Assembly (NCBI RefSeq): GCF_000263595.1
Contig: NZ_ADES01000011.1
Span: 83,684 to 147,683 of the forward strand
Origin: Gardnerella vaginalis 1500E
GTDB lineage: Bacteria > Actinomycetota > Actinomycetes > Actinomycetales > Bifidobacteriaceae
Direction: 5' to 3'
Length of the DNA stretch: 64,000 nt
Below are positions 9,829 to 18,278 of this stretch, piece after piece. The notes under the pieces are model-generated. The model was not told the origin of the DNA. It did not search any database and was given only the letters and a program-made list of their open reading frames with translations. The position numbers were made by a program, and so were the translations under genes. The first letter of the stretch is position 1; the number at the start of each line of letters is the position of its first letter.

Positions 9829-10151
9829 AAGTTTCCTATCTGTAGTTTTGCAAGCTAGGTTATACTATATTCTATTTGATTGTTATTACGTATGTTTCGT
9901 TGCTGTTTTTTTTTTATTTGCGTGTTTTATTCTGTATAAAATTTTGACAAGTTGCATTAAATAAAATTTGGGTAGTGTGCACTTATTTTCGCTTACACGC
10001 TTATGTTGACAGCATGTGATTACATAGTTGTAGATACGATAGTTTAGCAATTTTGAACCCCGGCTTCGGCTGGGGTTCATTGCGTATAAGAGAAAATGCG
10101 AATGATATTGAGAAATAATATCGTTCCTGTATTTGACAGGAGGCTTAGCAA
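9829..10151. other. 323-base intergenic region between divergent genes
   Basis: Holds the upstream regions of the minus-strand secreted protein and the plus-strand CDF exporter. Visible items are a T10 homopolymer (9906-9915), a TTGACA at 10006-10011 with a weak TAGATA at 10031-10036, the strong hairpin at 10054-10079 and the AGGAGG of the exporter at 10138-10143. No small ORF with a ribosome-binding site was found. Confidence 0.7.
10054..10079 (+). promoter_or_regulatory. Strong UUCG-loop hairpin in the leader of the CDF exporter
   Basis: TGAACCCCGGC (10054-10064) pairs with GCTGGGGTTCA (10069-10079) around a TTCG tetraloop. There is no T tail, so it is not a standard terminator. It sits ~75 bases before the GTG start and may stabilise or regulate the transcript. 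Confidence 0.6.
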
Positions 10152-11300
10152 GTGCATAATCATAATGGTGTAACTTCAACTAGCGGCATTGATTTACACT
10201 CAAGAAGTGCCAGTGCCAGCGCAAGTACTACTACAAGCGCAAGTACTACTACAAGCGCAAGTACTACTACAAGCGCAAGTACGACTACAAACGCACGTAC
10301 CACTGCCATCTCCAGCACCAAAACCAGCACCAACGCAAGCGACGTCAACATCACAACCAGTTTCAACGCCAACGCAGCTTCCCAAGCAGCCGCAATCCAC
10401 GCAAGTCACACTCACCAGCATCGCTTACTTCTTACTCTTTCTCTTACTTCAATCGTATTTTTTGCCGAAGTAATCGGCTCTTTCCTCACAAATTCTCTTT
10501 CGCTTCTTATTGACGCAGGTCACATGCTTACGGATATTTCCGTTCTTGCAGCTTCAACTGTTACTGCAATTCTTATGCGCCGCCGTCCAAGCAGCAAGCG
10601 CACGTGGGGTTGGGCTCGTCTTGAGGTTATTACTGCTGCCGCCGGTGCTCTTATTTTGCTAATTGTTGGCGTATACGCTCTTGTTGAAGCTGGAATGCGT
10701 CTTTTTGGCAACGGTCACCAAGGCATTCATGATGTAAATCAACTGCTTTTCTTCGGCATACTCGGCCTTGCTGCAAACCTTGCTTCGCTTGTAATTCTTA
10801 TGTCTCAATCGCAAGACAACATGAATATGCGAGCCGCATTCCTTGAGGTTATGAATGACGCTTTGGGTTCTGTGGCGGTTGTAATTTCCGCAATTGTTAT
10901 GATGAGCACTGGTTGGGCTGGTTTTGATGCTCTTGCCGGCGCGATTATTGCTATTCTTATGATTCCGCGCGCTCTGAAGTTGCTTAAGAATGCTGTTAAG
11001 GTTCTTCTTGAACAAACTCCAGAAGGTCTTGATCTAGATAAAGTTCGTGAGCATTTAGAGCATGTGCCGCATGTTCTTGCAGTGCACGATTTGCATGCTA
11101 GTACCGTTTCTACTGGATTGCCTATTTTTATGGCTCATGTTGTTGTCGATCCTAACATGACTATGGCTCAATGCTCTCAGGTGCTTTCCCAACTTCAGGA
11201 TTGCTTGCGTGAGCATTTTCCTGTTTCTGTTTCGCACACTACATTCCAGTTGGAGCCTGAAGGCTATACTACTTCAAGCGCTTCTGAGCATCACGAGTAA
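10152..11300 (+). CDS. Cation diffusion facilitator (CDF) family metal exporter
   Basis: A 382-residue CzcD/ZitB-like proton-coupled exporter of Zn or related divalent metals. The GTG start has AGGAGG eight bases upstream. Residues ~20-80 are a Ser/Thr/Ala tract encoded by an 18-bp tandem repeat, followed by HASHTHQH, a cytoplasmic His cluster that may bind metal. Six membrane segments follow. The TM2 site is H124xxxD128 (DAGHMLTD). The TM5 site reads E232VMND236, with Glu where CzcD has His. The C-terminal cytoplasmic domain (LEHVPHVLAVHDLHAST) is typical. The final HEHH-like tail is again His-rich. Confidence 0.92.
   Translation: MHNHNGVTSTSGIDLHSRSASASASTTTSASTTTSASTTTSASTTTNARTTAISSTKTSTNASDVNITTSFNANAASQAAAIHASHTHQHRLLLTLSLTSIVFFAEVIGSFLTNSLSLLIDAGHMLTDISVLAASTVTAILMRRRPSSKRTWGWARLEVITAAAGALILLIVGVYALVEAGMRLFGNGHQGIHDVNQLLFFGILGLAANLASLVILMSQSQDNMNMRAAFLEVMNDALGSVAVVISAIVMMSTGWAGFDALAGAIIAILMIPRALKLLKNAVKVLLEQTPEGLDLDKVREHLEHVPHVLAVHDLHASTVSTGLPIFMAHVVVDPNMTMAQCSQVLSQLQDCLREHFPVSVSHTTFQLEPEGYTTSSASEHHE
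10223..10294 (+). repeat. 18-bp coding minisatellite, 4 units
   Basis: The unit AAGTACTACTACAAGCGC occurs three times exactly (10223-10276) and once with two changes (10277-10294). It encodes repeating Ser-Thr-Thr-Thr-Ser-Ala in the CDF exporter. Unit loss or gain keeps the frame. Confidence 0.95.
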
Positions 11301-11363
11301 TAGTTTGAAGCATTTAGCTACTATTTAACTGTGTTGCATTCATTTTTGAAGTAAAGTGTAAAT

Positions 11364-12302
11364 ATGCCCTTAAAAGAATTAATTGATAATCCACACAGCG
11401 AGCGTGTGCGTAGGCTTGTAGCGTTAAGCAAAGGCAACTCGCATGCTTCTAAGCGTTTTTTGGTTGAAGGTCCTCAAAGTGTTCGTGAGGCTGTTAGTTA
11501 CGCTTCAGATTCAATAAGTGATATTTACGTTACTAAAGAGGTTTGCGTTAACAATGAAGAAGATGCTAATCAATCTTCTTCTTTGCAAGAAATTATTAAA
11601 GAAGCGTTATCTAAAGATTTATATGTTCATCCTGTTGAATCAAGTATTATGCAAAAAATAAGTTCTGATTCGCAAGGAATTGTTGCTGTTAGCGATGCGC
11701 AATTTTTAGATGAGATTTACGTAGGTGAGTTTAAGAATTTGCAAAAGTCTGTTAGTTCAGAAAACTTTGTGAATGCAGAAGGCTCTGAGCGCGTAGGCAA
11801 TACAAATAATCCTCTTTTGATTGCAGCTTGCTGGCAGGTAAGAGATCCTGGTAATGCGGGTGCGATTATTCGTGTTGCAGATGTTGCAGGCTGCGATGCT
11901 GTTGTTTTTGTTGACGATTGCGTAAGTCGTTGGAATTCTAAGCTTGTGCGTTCGACTGCTGGCTCGCTATTTCATCTTCCTGTAGTGCAATTAAGCGTTC
12001 AAGACTGGTTTGATTACGCTAAAAAATCAAATATTCGCGTTATTGCAGCGGATATTTACGGAACTGATCAGCTGAAACCTGTGCCTTTCCCAAAGATTCT
12101 TGCAAATACTGAGCTTACCAGCTCTTCTTTAGCAATCTTATTTGGCAACGAAGCGCGTGGTCTTCCTCAAGAAATATTGCAGCAAGTTGACAATATTTCA
12201 ATTATCCCAATCTACGGTAAAGCGGAATCAATGAACCTTGCAACAAGCGCAGCAGTAATGCTTATGGGCTTGGCTATGTCTAGTCATGAGCGAAAAATAT
12301 AG
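11364..12302 (+). CDS. SpoU/TrmH-family RNA 2'-O-methyltransferase
   Basis: A 312-residue SPOUT methyltransferase. The N-terminus (NPHSERVRRLVALSKG, then FLVEGPQSVREA) is the L30e-like RNA-binding part of the TsnR/RlmB group. The catalytic part has motif 1 QVRDPGNAGAIIRVADVAG, motif 2 LFGNEARGLP and motif 3 IPIYGKAESMNLATSAAV, forming the SAM-binding knot. The target is probably 23S rRNA; the exact nucleotide cannot be told. It lies 77 bases before pheS, the same neighbourhood as in many actinobacteria. The weakly conserved central stretch (residues ~55-145) is longer than usual. Confidence 0.9.
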   Translation: MPLKELIDNPHSERVRRLVALSKGNSHASKRFLVEGPQSVREAVSYASDSISDIYVTKEVCVNNEEDANQSSSLQEIIKEALSKDLYVHPVESSIMQKISSDSQGIVAVSDAQFLDEIYVGEFKNLQKSVSSENFVNAEGSERVGNTNNPLLIAACWQVRDPGNAGAIIRVADVAGCDAVVFVDDCVSRWNSKLVRSTAGSLFHLPVVQLSVQDWFDYAKKSNIRVIAADIYGTDQLKPVPFPKILANTELTSSSLAILFGNEARGLPQEILQQVDNISIIPIYGKAESMNLATSAAVMLMGLAMSSHERKI

Positions 12303-12379
12303 CTTTGGGCAGTATTTTTAACAGTGTATAGAACATAATGAAACATGTGGATACGCGTAATACAGATAGGAAGGGTGCT

Positions 12380-13447
12380 GTGACCGATAATAAGCCATTC
12401 GACGTTAAAGCTGTAACTCAAGCAGTCAAAGAAGGTATTGCTCGTGCTGCTGCAGCTCAGAACATGGACGAGTTAAAGGCGGTGAAAACTCAATATGCTG
12501 GTGCTCAGTCAGTGATGACTCTTGCGAGCAAGGCTATTGGTTCACTTCCTGCAGATCAAAAGAAGGAAGTTGGCAAAGTAATGTCAACTTTGCGAGCTGA
12601 TTTTGGACGTGCATTTGCTCAGGCTTCGGAGCGTGTTAAATCTGCTGAAGAAGCACGTATGCTTTCTGCTGAAACAGTTGATATGACTCTTCCGGTGAAT
12701 CGCAAACCTCTTGGTGCTCGTCATCCGATAGCTCGTATTATTGAAGATTTTGAAGACTTCTTTATTTCTATGGGTTGGCAAATTTCTGCAGGTCCAGAAG
12801 TTGAAACTGAATGGTTTGATTTCGACGCGTTGAATTTTGGTCCAGATCATCCTGCTCGCCAAATGCAAGATACTTTCTACGTTCAGGGAAATCAAGCCAA
12901 GGATGCTGCAGGCTTTGTTGGTTCAAACATGGTTTTGCGCACGCAGACTTCTTCTGATCAGGTTCGCGCATTAATTGAGCGTGGAGTTCCTCTTTATATT
13001 GCTTCACCTGGTCGCGTATTCCGAACAGATGAGCTTGATGCAACTCACACTCCAGTATTCCACCAGTGTGAAGCTTTAGCTGTAGATAAGAACTTGACAA
13101 TGGCTGACTTAAAGGGCGTTCTTGACCGTTTGGCTGTTGCAATGTTTGGTCCAGATGCTAAAAGCCGTTTGCGTCCTAGCTACTTCCCATTTACTGAGCC
13201 TAGCGCTGAGCTTGATTTGTGGTTCCCAGATAAAAAGGGTGGCCCAGGTTGGATTGAATGGGGTGGCTGCGGTATGGTCAACCCAAATGTTTTGAAGTCT
13301 GCAGGTTTAGATCCGCAAGTTTACACTGGCTTCGCTTTTGGTGTTGGTTTGGAACGCACTTTGCTGCTTCGTCACGATATTAACGATATGCATGATTTGG
13401 TTGAAGGCGATAAGCGCTTCGCACAACAGTTTGTAATGGGGGAGTAA
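12380..13447 (+). CDS. pheS: Phenylalanyl-tRNA synthetase alpha subunit
   Basis: 355 residues of the catalytic subunit of the heterotetrameric class II PheRS. I chose GTG 12380 because AGGAAG lies 6 bases upstream; the longer frame from ATG 12338 has no ribosome-binding site. The N-terminal coiled coil is followed by the class II core: HPIARIIEDFEDFF, GPEVETEWFDFDALNFGPDHPAR, then FRTDELDATHTPVFHQCEALAVD and motif 3 GFAFGVGLERTLLLRH. The Ala in GFAFG of the Phe pocket is the usual residue. It is followed by pheT after five bases. Confidence 0.95.
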   Translation: MTDNKPFDVKAVTQAVKEGIARAAAAQNMDELKAVKTQYAGAQSVMTLASKAIGSLPADQKKEVGKVMSTLRADFGRAFAQASERVKSAEEARMLSAETVDMTLPVNRKPLGARHPIARIIEDFEDFFISMGWQISAGPEVETEWFDFDALNFGPDHPARQMQDTFYVQGNQAKDAAGFVGSNMVLRTQTSSDQVRALIERGVPLYIASPGRVFRTDELDATHTPVFHQCEALAVDKNLTMADLKGVLDRLAVAMFGPDAKSRLRPSYFPFTEPSAELDLWFPDKKGGPGWIEWGGCGMVNPNVLKSAGLDPQVYTGFAFGVGLERTLLLRHDINDMHDLVEGDKRFAQQFVMGE

Positions 13448-13452
13448 AACTC

Positions 13453-16077
13453 ATGCCAATGGTAGATATTGACTGGCTTAAAGATCATGTTGAAGTGCCA
13501 GAAGGTTTAACTTACGAGCAGCTTGCTAAGGATTTAGTGCGCGTAGGTTTGGAAGAGGAAGAAATTCATACTTCGCAGGTCACCGGCCCAATTGTTGTCG
13601 GCTATGTAGTAGATGCCACTGCCGAACCGCAGAAAAATGGTAAAACTATTAATTGGTGCCATGTTGATGTTGGTGAAGAGTACAACGATGTTGATGAGAA
13701 CGGTAAGAAAGTTCCTCGTGGCATTATTTGTGGCGCTCCAAATATGGCTGCAGGTGAAAAGGTTGTTGTAACTCTTCCTGGTGCTGTTCTTCCTGGTGAT
13801 TTTAAGATTGAGCCTCGTAAGACTTATGGTCATATTTCTAACGGAATGTGCGCATCTGAGCGTGAGCTTGGTTTAGGAGATAGTCATAACGGCATTATTT
13901 TGCTTCGCGAATATGGATTCTCTAAAGCAGAATATGATGCTCTGAAACCTGGCGATGATGCTATGGAATTGCTTCATCTTAATAAGCCAATTTTGGAGAT
14001 TAATATTACTCCAGATCGCGGTTACGCTTTTTCATATAGAGGTGTTGCTCGCGAGTACCATCACTCAACCGGCGCATCTTACACAGATCCTGTAGTAGCT
14101 CTTAATGAGCAAGCTGCAAAATTTATGGACTCTCAGAATCATAAATCTGCAGATATTCAGGTAAGCATTGAAGATACGAACCCAATTCACGGTGTTGCTG
14201 GTTGCGATCGTTACTATGCTCGTGCTGTTAATAATTTCAGCTCTGATGCTAAAAGCCCTCACTGGATGCAGCGTCGTTTAACTCGTGCAGGCATGCGTAG
14301 CATTTCTCTTGCTGTTGACGTTACTAATTACGTGATGCTTGACTTAGGTCAGCCTTTACATGCTTACGATTTGGATAAAATTGAGGGTCCTATTGTTGTT
14401 CGTCGTGCGCGTTCTGGTGAACATCTTACGACTTTAGATGGTAAGGATCACGAATTGCACGTTGAGGATTTGGTTATTTGCGATTCTCCTCGTGGAAATC
14501 AAGGCTCTCGTATTCTTGGTTTGGCTGGCGTTATGGGTGGCATGTATGGCGAAGTAACCAGTGAAACTAAGAATGTTTTGATTGAAGCAGCTCACTTTGA
14601 TCCTGTATCTATTGCTCGAACTGCTCGTCGTCATAAGATTCCTTCTGAGGCTTCGCGTCGCTTTGAGCGTGGTGTTGACACTGAGTTGCAACCTGCTGCA
14701 GCTCAAATGGCTGCAAACCTTTTGGAGCAGTTTGGTGGTGCTAAGCCATCTTCTTATCCAAATGATGTTAATAATACTCAGTCTCGCAATGTGATTGTTT
14801 TCAAAGCTGATGAAGTTAAGCGTGTTGCTGGTCTTGATCTTGATTTGAACCGTATTAGTGACATTCTCACCGATATTGGTTGCTCTGTTGCAGGTGGTGG
14901 AAATGGTTCATTCTCAGTTCTTCCCCCAACTTGGCGTCCAGATTTGAATGAGCCTTGCGATTTGGTTGAAGAGATTGCTCGACTTGTTGGTTACGATGAG
15001 ATTCCTGTTAAAGTACCTGCTGTTCCTATTGTGGGAAGAACTGGTTTAACAGAAAAGCAGGCAACTCGTCGCGCTATTGCTTATGAACTTGCAGAAATGG
15101 GCTTAGTTGAATCTTTAAGCTACCCATTTGTTGGTGAAGAAGATATTAAGGCCTTCCGAAAAGATGTTGATGAAGTTGACAAGGTAAGTGTTCGTATTGC
15201 TAATCCTTTGGCAGGAGATCGTCCTTGGCTTCGCAGATCAGTTCTTATGACTTTAGCTGGAACTGTTCGTCGTAATCTTCGTCGCGGCTTAGATAATATT
15301 TCAATGTATGAGCTTGGTCATGTTTACTTTAGTGATCCAAACGCTCCTGCAATTCCTGCTCTTCCTGGTTCTGTGCGACCGTCTAATGCGGAACTTGCTG
15401 CATTAGATGCAGGTTTGCCGGATCAGCCTTTGCATGTTGCTGCTCTGCTTACCGGTCATGCTGAAGAAACTGGCTGGCTTGGCACTCATCGCGATGTTGA
15501 CTGGAGTGATGCTGTTGAAGCAGTTCAACGTTTAGCTAAGCGCATTGGTGTTCAATTCGTGTTAGATCAATTTAACGCTGAGGATGCTCCTGTTTCTTGG
15601 CATCCAGGTCGCAGTGCTAGCGTTTGTGTAATTGCTGAAGACGGCTCTAAAGTGTCTATTGGTGTTGTTGGCGAATTGCATCCTCACGTGTGCGACGCTT
15701 TGGATCTTCCAAAACATTCTGCAGCGTTTGAGCTTGATTTGACTTCTTTGTTTAACAATATGCAAATGAAGCCAGTTCAGGCTAAGCCGATTTCTACATT
15801 CCCACCAGTTAAGCAAGATTTTGCGTTCACTGCTCCTGTTTCGCTGAAGGCTCAGGTTTTGCAAGATGCAATTGAAAAAGCTTCAGGCGATTTGTTCGAA
15901 TCTGTTGAGCTTTTTGACGTGTATGAAGGCGAGCAGTTAGGTGAAGGTTTGCGATCTCTTGCATATTCTGTAACCTTTAGAGCTGCAGATAGAACTCTTT
16001 CTGGTGAAGAAATGGAAGCAGTTCGTAAGGAGATTACAAAGTCTGCTGCAGCATTGCACGCAACTTTGCGCGTATAA
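13453..16077 (+). CDS. pheT: Phenylalanyl-tRNA synthetase beta subunit
   Basis: 874 residues. Domains in order: an OB-fold tRNA-binding domain (GPIVVGYVVDATAEPQKNG, GICGAPNM-like RGIICGAPNM), the B3/B4 editing domain (HSTGASYTDP region, then SLAVDVTNYVMLDLGQPLHAYD), B5 (ADEVKRVAGLDLD), the catalytic-like core (ANPLAGDRPWLRRSVL) and a C-terminal FDX-ACB anticodon domain (TFPPVKQDFAFTAP). GGGGGAG overlaps the end of pheS. It pairs with PheS as an alpha2-beta2 enzyme in the cytoplasm and edits Tyr-tRNA(Phe). Confidence 0.96.
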   Translation: MPMVDIDWLKDHVEVPEGLTYEQLAKDLVRVGLEEEEIHTSQVTGPIVVGYVVDATAEPQKNGKTINWCHVDVGEEYNDVDENGKKVPRGIICGAPNMAAGEKVVVTLPGAVLPGDFKIEPRKTYGHISNGMCASERELGLGDSHNGIILLREYGFSKAEYDALKPGDDAMELLHLNKPILEINITPDRGYAFSYRGVAREYHHSTGASYTDPVVALNEQAAKFMDSQNHKSADIQVSIEDTNPIHGVAGCDRYYARAVNNFSSDAKSPHWMQRRLTRAGMRSISLAVDVTNYVMLDLGQPLHAYDLDKIEGPIVVRRARSGEHLTTLDGKDHELHVEDLVICDSPRGNQGSRILGLAGVMGGMYGEVTSETKNVLIEAAHFDPVSIARTARRHKIPSEASRRFERGVDTELQPAAAQMAANLLEQFGGAKPSSYPNDVNNTQSRNVIVFKADEVKRVAGLDLDLNRISDILTDIGCSVAGGGNGSFSVLPPTWRPDLNEPCDLVEEIARLVGYDEIPVKVPAVPIVGRTGLTEKQATRRAIAYELAEMGLVESLSYPFVGEEDIKAFRKDVDEVDKVSVRIANPLAGDRPWLRRSVLMTLAGTVRRNLRRGLDNISMYELGHVYFSDPNAPAIPALPGSVRPSNAELAALDAGLPDQPLHVAALLTGHAEETGWLGTHRDVDWSDAVEAVQRLAKRIGVQFVLDQFNAEDAPVSWHPGRSASVCVIAEDGSKVSIGVVGELHPHVCDALDLPKHSAAFELDLTSLFNNMQMKPVQAKPISTFPPVKQDFAFTAPVSLKAQVLQDAIEKASGDLFESVELFDVYEGEQLGEGLRSLAYSVTFRAADRTLSGEEMEAVRKEITKSAAALHATLRV

Positions 16078-16096
16078 GACTGTATTAAATAAGCAT

Positions 16097-16145
16097 AATG
16101 CGATTGTGATTTCATGTTTTATTGGTTTCACAGTCGCATTATTCT
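16097..16145 (+). terminator. Terminator of pheST
   Basis: AATGCGATTGTGA (16097-16109) pairs with TCACAGTCGCATT (16128-16140), one G-U pair, followed by ATTCTGTTGTT. Confidence 0.75.
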
Positions 16146-16211
16146 GTTGTTATAACAAATTTTTTGAAATAAATTTCATATTTCGTAGATATTTACACAT
16201 GTAATCGTATA

Positions 16212-16225
16212 TATTTATGTATAAA
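16212..16225 (+). promoter_or_regulatory. Possible ArgR operator before argR
   Basis: ATTTATGTATAAAT is a near-palindromic AT-rich site about 30 bases before argR, of the general kind ArgR binds. Weak evidence in such AT-rich DNA. Confidence 0.25.
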
Positions 16226-16255
16226 TGTTTTTTATGAAAGGTTCTGTAAAAAATT

Positions 16256-16801
16256 ATGGTTAATTCTAGGCAGGATGCTGAAATAGATGATGACGGAGAT
16301 GTTGTTTTTAAGCAACAACGTCCCTCTACAAAAGCTGCTAGATTAGATGCTATTGAGCAGGCTTTGTTGTCTGAGGTTATTACGTCTCAGTCTCAGCTTT
16401 CTAAGGTTCTTGCTCTCCACGGCTTTAATGTTACTCAAGCTACTTTAAGCCGCGATTTAGATGAGATAAATGCTGTTAAGATTCGTTTAACCGACGGTAG
16501 GATTGCCTACGTTTTGGGGGATGGCACTGGAAATCGTCATGCAATGGATACTGTTCGTATAGATCAGCAGGTTGCTCGAACGTTATCTGGTCTTGTTACG
16601 GAAGTTGCTCACGCAAATAATATTGTTGTGATTCATACTCCATCTGGAGCTGCACAGTATGTTGCTAGCGTTATAGATCGCCAGCCTTTGAAGGGTATTT
16701 TGGGCTCTGTTGCAGGAGATGACACTGTTATTATGGTTTGCGTTTCCAATGAAGAAGCGGAAGAAAGAGCAAACTGGATGCTTACTGTTGCATCTCGCTA
16801 A
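16256..16801 (+). CDS. argR: Arginine repressor ArgR
   Basis: 181 residues. Residues ~25-95 are the winged-helix DNA-binding domain (RLDAIEQALLSEVITSQSQLSKVLALHGFNVTQATLSRDLDEINAVKIR), and the C-terminal hexamerisation domain binds arginine (VIHTPSGAAQYVASVIDRQPLKGILGSVAGDDTVIMVC). It represses arginine-synthesis genes when arginine is plentiful. Its neighbours here are only argG and argH. A ~25-residue acidic N-terminal extension precedes the domain; the ATG has only a distant AAAGG, so a later start is conceivable. Confidence 0.95.
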   Translation: MVNSRQDAEIDDDGDVVFKQQRPSTKAARLDAIEQALLSEVITSQSQLSKVLALHGFNVTQATLSRDLDEINAVKIRLTDGRIAYVLGDGTGNRHAMDTVRIDQQVARTLSGLVTEVAHANNIVVIHTPSGAAQYVASVIDRQPLKGILGSVAGDDTVIMVCVSNEEAEERANWMLTVASR

Positions 16802-16850
16802 TTATAGAAAAATCTTAGTCGAAAATTTATTCGTGAATATTTATATTTAT

Positions 16851-16886
16851 AACGTGTACAGTGCAAATTATGCTGTACACGTTTTT
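16851..16886 (+). terminator. Terminator of argR
   Basis: A perfect 11-bp stem (AACGTGTACAG, 16851-16861, with CTGTACACGTT, 16873-16883) is followed by T5. Confidence 0.85.
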
Positions 16887-16970
16887 ATATGTATAAGTAT
16901 GATTTCTAAATTTTATATATTTTTTCACGTAATGTGACAAAAAAATAAAAATACAACAATTTGTGACATG

Positions 16971-16998
16971 TCTATTGCGTTTATCTTGTGTGTATAAT
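16971..16998 (+). promoter_or_regulatory. Candidate promoter of argGH
   Basis: A perfect TATAAT (16993-16998) lies 47 bases before argG. The -35 region is poor (TCTATT, 16-base spacer). Surrounding AT-rich sequence could hold ArgR sites, but none is clear. Confidence 0.45.
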
Positions 16999-17045
16999 AT
17001 GCTCTATATTGTTTAGTTATACAAAGCGCTGCATATGGAGGTCAC

Positions 17046-18260
17046 ATGAATACTAATAAGCGCATTGTTCTGGCGTACTCAGGCGGCTTGGATACTTCTG
17101 TAGCAATTCCTTACTTGAAAGAACAAACCGGCCAAGATGTTGTTGCCGTATCTCTTAATGTTGGTCAAGGCGGCGAAGCTCTTGATGCAATAAAGAAGCG
17201 CGCATTAGCTTGCGGTGCAGTAGAATCTTATGTTGTTGATGCGCGAGATGAGTTTGCCAACGATTATTGCATGCTCGCTTTGAAAGCAAATGCAATGTAC
17301 GAAGATGTGTATCCTCTTGTTTCTGCACTATCTCGTCCACTGATTACAAAGCATTTAGTGCATGCGGCGCACGAATTTGATGCGGATACTATTGCTCATG
17401 GTTGCACCGGAAAGGGAAATGATCAAGTTCGTTTTGAAGTTGCTATCAAATCCTTAGATCCACAGTTAAAAGCAATCAGCCCTATTAGAGATTTGTCGCT
17501 TACTCGCGATGTTGAAATCGCTTTTGCAAACAGTCACCAGCTTCCAATTGAGCAAAGTGAGAAAAGCCCTTACTCAATTGATCAAAACGTTTGGGGTCGT
17601 GCAATTGAAACAGGTTTCTTGGAAGATCCTTGGAATGCTCCAACAGAAGAGTGCTATTCTTACACTCAAAATCCTATGGAGTCTCAAGAGCCTGATGAAG
17701 TGACTATCACTTTTGAAAAAGGTGTTCCAGTTGCTATTGACGGTCATAGTGTAACGCCTTTGCAAGCTATTGAAGAAATGAACGCAAGAGCAGGTGCTCA
17801 AGGAATCGGTCGAATTGACATTATTGAAGATCGTTTAGTTGGCATCAAGTCTCGCGAATTGTATGAAGTTCCAGGAGCTCAGGCTCTTATTGCTGCACAT
17901 CAAGAGCTGGAAAACTGCTGTTTGGAACGTGAGCAGCACAGGCTAAAGCGTGATCTTGATAAAAAGTGGGCAGAATTTGTTTACGATGGTCAATGGTTCT
18001 CTCCAGTTGTGCGTTCTTTGAATGCGTTTATTAACGAAACTCAGGAACATGTTTCTGGCGATATTCGAATGACTATGTACGCCGGAAAAGCTGTTGTTAC
18101 TGGTAGACGCTCCGAAGAGTCTCTGTATGACTTTAACTTAGCTACGTACGATTCTTCCGATACCTTCGATCAGCGTGCTTCCAACGGTTTTATTGAAATT
18201 TACGGATTGTCAAATACTGTTGCTGCAGCTCGTGACATGCGCGTTTCAAAAAACAATTAA
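17046..18260 (+). CDS. argG: Argininosuccinate synthase
   Basis: A 404-residue cytoplasmic enzyme joining citrulline and aspartate with ATP. The N-terminal PP-loop [23 protein letters not shown] and [17 protein letters not shown] are diagnostic. GGAGGTC precedes the ATG. Directly followed by argH (18-base gap), so the two form an operon behind the terminator of argR. Confidence 0.97.
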   Translation: MNTNKRIVLAYSGGLDTSVAIPYLKEQTGQDVVAVSLNVGQGGEALDAIKKRALACGAVESYVVDARDEFANDYCMLALKANAMYEDVYPLVSALSRPLITKHLVHAAHEFDADTIAHGCTGKGNDQVRFEVAIKSLDPQLKAISPIRDLSLTRDVEIAFANSHQLPIEQSEKSPYSIDQNVWGRAIETGFLEDPWNAPTEECYSYTQNPMESQEPDEVTITFEKGVPVAIDGHSVTPLQAIEEMNARAGAQGIGRIDIIEDRLVGIKSRELYEVPGAQALIAAHQELENCCLEREQHRLKRDLDKKWAEFVYDGQWFSPVVRSLNAFINETQEHVSGDIRMTMYAGKAVVTGRRSEESLYDFNLATYDSSDTFDQRASNGFIEIYGLSNTVAAARDMRVSKNN

Positions 18261-18278
18261 TTTGGATTTGAGGTAATA

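Noticed and set aside
10223..10294. Possible CRISPR array (regular short repeats)
   Set aside because: Units are contiguous with no spacers, lie in frame within a gene, and no cas genes are near.
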